From contig JAPLON010000123.1 of assembly GCA_026400695.1 (NCBI GenBank), positions 1 through 17,373 of the forward strand: DNA of 17,373 bases, in the 5' to 3' direction. The stretch comes from Pseudomonadota bacterium. Lineage in GTDB: Bacteria > Pseudomonadota > Alphaproteobacteria > Paracaedibacterales > CAITNM01. The translations under genes and the position numbers were made by a program. Shown piece after piece: positions 15,038 to 17,373 of the stretch. The notes beneath the pieces are model-generated. The model made no database searches and was not told the origin of the DNA. It worked only from the letters and a program-made list of their open reading frames with translations. Positions within the stretch are counted from its first letter, which is position 1, and every line of letters starts with the position of its first letter.

Positions 15038-16295
15038 AACTTTAAAAAGAATTTTTGATGTAGGTACTACACTTACTGGAATAGGCATGCGTGTTGGGGC
15101 TCAGGAATATTTGGGCATGGATATTGATGATGCAGTTTACGCAAAAAAATTGCGTCAGTCGTTTGGTGAAATGAAAGGGCCATTTATGAAAATGGTGCAA
15201 TTTTTATCAACTGTGCCAGATGCTTTGCCACCTGAATTTGCTACAGAATTTATGACTTTGCAATCAAATGCTCCATCTATGGGGGAAGGTTTTGTTAGGC
15301 GCCGTATGGTGGGTGAGCTTGGCTTAAATTGGCGTAATTCATTTCGTGATTTTGATCTTAAAGCTTGCAATGCTGCTTCTTTAGGGCAAATTCATAAAGC
15401 AGTTAGCTTGAACGGAGAAAATTTAGCGGTTAAGTTGCAGTATCCTGATATGGAAACGGCAATAGGAGCTGATTTAAAACAGCTTGATATCGTTTTAGGA
15501 ATCTATAGATCGTTTAATAAATCAATTGATACTAAAGATATTGTTACAGAAATTAGTGAGCGCCTTTATGAAGAGCTTGATTATAAGCAAGAGGCTATAA
15601 ACCAAGAAGAATTTCGTCAAATATACAAAGAGAATTTGGAATTTGTGCAGGTGCCAAAAGTTAACCAAGATCTTTCTACCAAACGTTTGCTTGCTATGGA
15701 ATGGTTTGAAGGTAGGCCAGTATTGGAATTTGTTAACGCTTCATCAGACGTGCGTAATGAATTGGGGAAAAAGTTATTTTTAGCTTGGTATTTACCTTTG
15801 TATCGCTACGGAATTTTGCACTGCGACCCGCATCCAGGGAATTATTTGATTTTGCCTGATCATCATATTGGTTTGCTTGATTTTGGTTGTGTGCGTCGTT
15901 TCTCTCCAGCTTTTTTAAAGGCTGTAATTGATTTGTACATAGCTTTAAGGGATGATTTGCCAGAGCTTGCTGTTGATGCTTATAAACGCTGGGGGTTTGA
16001 TAATATCAACAAAGAATTAGTTGAGGTTTTAAATAGGTGGGCGAAGTTGCTATACGAACCATTGCTAGAAGATAGAGTCAGACCATTGCAGCTGGAAGAA
16101 GGTGGTAAAAAAGGTTGGGAAACTGCACGTGCAGTTCATAAGCAATTACATGAATTAGGTGGTATTAAGCCACCACGGGAATTTGTATTTATGGATAGGG
16201 CTGCCGTTGGGGTGGGGTCCGTGATAATGCGTTTAGGATCTCAGCAGAACTGGCACCAGCTTTTTGAAAGTATTGCTGGCACCACATCTGCTTAA
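15024..16295 (+). CDS. ABC1/UbiB-family atypical kinase
   Basis: A 423-aa member of the ABC1 (ADCK/UbiB) protein-kinase-like family, whose bacterial members support ubiquinone synthesis or function. Seen: the N-terminal region ending LSTVPDALPPEFATEF, the Ala-rich nucleotide loop CNAASLGQIHKA, VKLQYP with the ATP-site Lys, YEELDYKQEA, LHCDPHPGNYL with the catalytic Asp, and LLDFGCVRRF (DFG). No C-terminal membrane helices are seen, unlike E. coli UbiB, but the size and features fit the shorter alphaproteobacterial type. Odd: the family-defining KxGQ motif reads KMVQ (Lys56-Gln59), with Val58 in the place of Gly. ATG 15024 lies within comF. It ends 8 nt before the stop of the convergent membrane-protein gene. 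Confidence 0.88.
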   Translation: MEHLKTLKRIFDVGTTLTGIGMRVGAQEYLGMDIDDAVYAKKLRQSFGEMKGPFMKMVQFLSTVPDALPPEFATEFMTLQSNAPSMGEGFVRRRMVGELGLNWRNSFRDFDLKACNAASLGQIHKAVSLNGENLAVKLQYPDMETAIGADLKQLDIVLGIYRSFNKSIDTKDIVTEISERLYEELDYKQEAINQEEFRQIYKENLEFVQVPKVNQDLSTKRLLAMEWFEGRPVLEFVNASSDVRNELGKKLFLAWYLPLYRYGILHCDPHPGNYLILPDHHIGLLDFGCVRRFSPAFLKAVIDLYIALRDDLPELAVDAYKRWGFDNINKELVEVLNRWAKLLYEPLLEDRVRPLQLEEGGKKGWETARAVHKQLHELGGIKPPREFVFMDRAAVGVGSVIMRLGSQQNWHQLFESIAGTTSA

Positions 16296-16303
16296 TTATT
16301 GAT

Positions 16304-17125
16304 TTATTGTTCTAAAGTGTGGTTACTTTCCTGAGTTCCTTTTTTTGATAGATTAGTATCTTCAATAAAAATTATACCCAGTATTATTAGTGTTTTTATC
16401 AATACAGAAGTAATGAAAGTTTTGTAGTTACTTGATTGATTAATTAGGTCAAACTCTCCCTTAATAACTGCAGTAAGAATCATTCCAATTACAAAAGCTT
16501 GAAACATCAACGTAAATACTGTGGTTTCGTGATTTTCAAATTTTAGACCAAGTACCCATCCTGCAATAAGTGCCAGCATTACAAGGTAACGACCCACTGA
16601 AGAATATAATTTATTAAAATGCTTTAGCAATGCTGTTTCTTCCAAGAATATTTCAAAAACAGCTAATGAACACACAATTCCAAGTGCATAAAGGCTGGCA
16701 TTTGCAAGTGTTGGGAATGAGCTTACTAAAGTAACGAGCATGGCACATAAGATTGTCATATGCAGGAAAAATATAAATTTACTTGGGGTTATATTTAGCT
16801 TTGTGCTTTCAAGGGCAATTTTTTCCAAAGTATACATGGTACAAAAAGCAAATAAGAATGTGGAAAAGACCACAAACATTAGATGTCCTTCATTTTTTAA
16901 AAACTCAATATTTGTTTCTGCAGCGACACCGTGAATTTTGGAAATTACATCTGGCAGCATGAATACAAAAACAGCTGCTAGTGCCATACCGCCACCTATA
17001 GAAGATGTTCTGGAAGCGTTGAATCCTGGTATTTTACGTATAATTGGTAGTGCTATTGGTAAAAATAGCAATATTAGTGTGGCAATTGTTGTTGCCAAGA
17101 AGTTTGCTTTGTTTATAAAATCCAT
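16304..17125 (-). CDS. Predicted 8-TM membrane protein, possibly ZIP-like
   Basis: I do not recognise this family with confidence. The ~273-aa protein has eight clear hydrophobic segments (roughly residues 8-28, 42-62, 81-100, 115-135, 141-160, 175-195, 205-225 and 234-254) and short charged loops. The second segment, SIGGGMALAAVFVFMLPDVI, resembles the second helix of ZIP metal transporters (small residues followed by LP-acid), and 8 TM helices fit ZIP, but the metal-binding HxxxE/HN motifs are not obvious. Start: ATG at 17123-17125 of the complement; a TTG at 17155 would add 10 residues. It is convergent with the ABC1 gene (8-nt gap) and divergent from the transposase at the window edge. 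Confidence 0.7.
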   Translation of the reverse strand: MDFINKANFLATTIATLILLFLPIALPIIRKIPGFNASRTSSIGGGMALAAVFVFMLPDVISKIHGVAAETNIEFLKNEGHLMFVVFSTFLFAFCTMYTLEKIALESTKLNITPSKFIFFLHMTILCAMLVTLVSSFPTLANASLYALGIVCSLAVFEIFLEETALLKHFNKLYSSVGRYLVMLALIAGWVLGLKFENHETTVFTLMFQAFVIGMILTAVIKGEFDLINQSSNYKTFITSVLIKTLIILGIIFIEDTNLSKKGTQESNHTLEQ

Positions 17126-17282
17126 GGGTTGCCCACTTGTATTAAATTGCTTCAACTTAAATGCTATTTTATAAAGGTTAACAAATGGTAAATATTTATG
17201 AAATTTTTATGGATAATTAATAAAGTGAAAGGAATTTAGAGATACTTAACTAAAGAACGATAGAGTGATATAGTTTTGTCAT

Positions 17283-17287
17283 GGAGG
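17283..17287 (+). promoter_or_regulatory. Strong ribosome binding site for the transposase gene
   Basis: GGAGG at 17283-17287 lies 5 nt before ATG 17293, favouring that start over the in-frame ATG 17281, which the Shine-Dalgarno overlaps. Confidence 0.65.
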
Positions 17288-17292
17288 AAGTT

Positions 17293-17373
17293 ATGACAGA
17301 ATTAAATTGTAAAAAGTGTTCATCAACCAGTTACGTAAAATCAGGCTATGTTCGTGGTCTTCAACGCTATAAA
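17293..17373 (+). mobile_element. 5' end of an IS1-like transposase gene (InsA-type zinc ribbon), cut by the window edge
   Basis: The 27 codons visible encode MTELNCKKCSSTSYVKSG followed by YVRGLQRYK. The pattern CxxC-S-x4-VKSG-x3-G-QRYK is that of the N-terminal zinc ribbon of IS1-family InsA proteins (and some IS1595 relatives), the DNA-binding part of the transposase. The second CxxC pair would lie just outside the window. The left end of the element should be in the ~150 nt upstream (17150-17290), between it and the membrane-protein gene, but I cannot place an inverted repeat without the right end. The family assignment rests on a short stretch and so is moderate. Confidence 0.65.

Noticed and set aside
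1..17373. tRNA, rRNA or CRISPR array
   Set aside because: I saw no cloverleaf-like sequence with a T-loop motif in the gaps, no rRNA segments, and no regularly spaced repeats; the only repeat family found has two distant copies.

Overview
The window looks like a piece of an AT-rich alphaproteobacterial chromosome, most likely from an intracellular or amoeba/protist-associated lineage (Holosporales/Rickettsiales-like). That placement is inference. It rests on the low GC content, short intergenic gaps, frequent TTG/GTG starts, an MHS-family (ProP-like) MFS transporter typical of such bacteria, and the alphaproteobacterial-style ABC1 kinase and EnvC/S41 genes. No ribosomal RNA or species marker is present to settle it.

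Layout, left to right. Positions 1-1798 (+) hold the 3' end of accA (fatty-acid synthesis), uppS (undecaprenyl diphosphate synthase) and cdsA (CDP-diacylglycerol synthase). Positions 1799-2103 are a non-genic gap holding the first copy of a ~170-bp dispersed repeat. Positions 2104-7020 (+) hold murJ (lipid II flippase) and mfd (transcription-repair coupling factor), which abut with no spacing. A small periplasmic rhodanese lies convergent to mfd (7051-7569, -). gpmI (glycolysis) follows on the + strand. A compositionally different MFS transporter (9319-10680), a possible relic of a small helix-turn-helix gene and the second repeat copy (10818-10988) then separate gpmI from envC and a ctpA-like S41 lipoprotein gene (10981-12992). 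That trio is often contiguous in related genomes. Next come nnrE (metabolite repair), a GST-like gene, comF and an ABC1/UbiB-type kinase (13008-16295, +), then a convergent gene for an 8-TM membrane protein (16304-17125, -). The right edge cuts into the start of an IS1-like transposase gene.

Functionally the window is mostly housekeeping with a cell-envelope theme: uppS makes the undecaprenyl carrier, murJ flips lipid II, and EnvC/S41 proteins act on septal or periplasmic peptidoglycan and proteins.

The most unusual signal is the repeat pair. The two copies share a 140-nt core (133/140 identical, about 51% GC in an AT-rich setting, with a G-rich tract). Each core is bounded on both sides by short perfect palindromes that differ between copies but keep their pairing through compensatory changes. 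Both copies sit directly upstream of peptidoglycan-related genes (murJ and envC), and the right palindrome of copy 2 covers the likely TTG start of envC. It could be a structured mobile element (a MITE or rickettsial-palindromic-element analogue) or a cis-acting RNA leader; the sequence alone does not decide.

Several enzymes also carry changes at normally conserved residues (UppS, the S41 peptidase, the ABC1 kinase), noted in the entries.
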